Shown here piece after piece: positions 6,075 through 6,500 of a DNA stretch of 6,500 bases. This stretch comes from JAGOEF01 sp029564465 (GTDB taxonomy: Bacteria > Bacteroidota > Bacteroidia > Bacteroidales > ML635J-15): NCBI GenBank assembly GCA_029564465.1, contig JAKQPY010000276.1, positions 1 through 6,500 of the forward strand, read 5' to 3'. Position numbers and translations under genes: made by a program. Positions within the stretch are counted from its first letter, which is position 1, and the number at the start of each line of letters is the position of its first letter. The notes beneath the pieces were generated by a model. It was not told the DNA's origin, did not search any database, and was given only the letters and a program-made list of their open reading frames with translations.

Positions 6075-6500
6075 AACAGCTTTTCAACAATCGTAATGTA
6101 AACTTTCCTGTTCAGATCAATGATGTTGAAATCGGGCAGGTCGATACTTCTGATTACACGCTGCAGCACATCGCGCGACGATATTACCGAAGGGCTGAAC
6201 ATGTTGTCGTCGGGTTCATTTTCAGGAATGCGGATGTTATAGTATTTTTCGATTAGATAAACCTCCCCATTGATTTTAAACACCACTTCCTGTTCAATCC
6301 AGCCGTTGTTTTCGATTTCGATATAATTGCGCATTTCGACTTCCTGAACGCCATAATCACGTTTTTTTATCATCTTCACAAAATAGAGGTGCTCAGCGTC
6401 GATCCAAAACTGATCGGAAGAGTCTTTCTCATTTTGGGCTCCCACCACATACACCTTGCGGTTGTTGTACATGCGGGTGTAAAACTTGTCTTTGTCGTAT
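6071..6500 (-). CDS. Hypothetical beta-rich protein, C-terminal part (cut by window edge)
   Basis: The minus-strand frame is open from the right edge to a TAG at 6073-6071, giving 142 visible codons. The Met at 6472 is probably internal, since the frame continues upstream to the window end with plausible residues (Y-D-K-D-K-F-Y-T-R). I do not recognise it firmly. The segment N-R-K-V-Y-V-V-G-A, then Q-F-W-I-D-A-E-H-L-Y-F-V-K-M, then W-I-E-Q-E-V-V-F-K-I-N-G-E-V-Y looks like successive beta strands of a LolA-like or outer-membrane-lipoprotein-type barrel, as found in many uncharacterised Bacteroidota envelope proteins. The last 40 residues (I-D-L-P-D-F-N-I-I-D-L) form a tail that I cannot place. 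The signal peptide, if any, lies outside the window. It converges on the NlpC/P60 gene with a four-base stop-to-stop overlap. Confidence 0.75.
   Translation of the reverse strand, partial: YDKDKFYTRMYNNRKVYVVGAQNEKDSSDQFWIDAEHLYFVKMIKKRDYGVQEVEMRNYIEIENNGWIEQEVVFKINGEVYLIEKYYNIRIPENEPDDNMFSPSVISSRDVLQRVIRSIDLPDFNIIDLNRKVYITIVEKLF

Noticed and set aside
1..6500. Defence system, mobile element, CRISPR, tRNA or rRNA
   Set aside because: No repeats with regular spacing, transposase, integrase, toxin-antitoxin pair, nuclease or structured RNA gene could be seen.

Overview
The window looks like chromosomal DNA from a member of the Bacteroidota, probably a Bacteroidales-type anaerobe or environmental relative. 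The evidence is indirect. Two intergenic regions carry sites close to the Bacteroidota sigma-factor pattern (TTG, 19-20 bases, TAnnTTTG). Start codons lack clear Shine-Dalgarno sequences. The cytoplasmic SH3-NlpC/P60 protein and the NudL-like Nudix protein resemble types I know from that phylum. There is no rRNA, tRNA, CRISPR array, transposase or phage gene.

Layout. At the left edge is the start of an M20-type amidohydrolase on the minus strand, cut off by the window. Upstream of it, also on the minus strand, is an AT-rich gene for an unrecognised 195-residue protein. An AT-rich gap of 293 bases (810-1102) follows; it carries a well-formed promoter facing right and two overlapping inverted repeats. 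On the plus strand come gatE and gatD, 30 bases apart, and directly behind them a Nudix hydrolase of the CoA-diphosphatase (NudL/YeaB) type, forming a probable three-gene operon. After a 147-base gap with its own promoter comes an SH3-NlpC/P60 peptidase of the YkfC type without a signal peptide. It meets, stop codon to stop codon, a minus-strand gene for an unrecognised beta-rich protein that runs off the right edge.

How the genes work together. GatD (asparaginase-like) releases ammonia from an amide donor. GatE (GatB-like kinase/transamidase) uses it to convert Glu-tRNA(Gln) to Gln-tRNA(Gln). This two-subunit enzyme is classically the archaeal, glutamine-only route; bacteria classically use GatCAB or glutaminyl-tRNA synthetase. 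An intact, apparently co-transcribed gatE-gatD pair in a bacterial context is the notable content of the window. The Nudix and NlpC/P60 genes look like ordinary CoA/nucleotide housekeeping and murein-peptide recycling genes, and I see no mechanistic link between them and GatDE.
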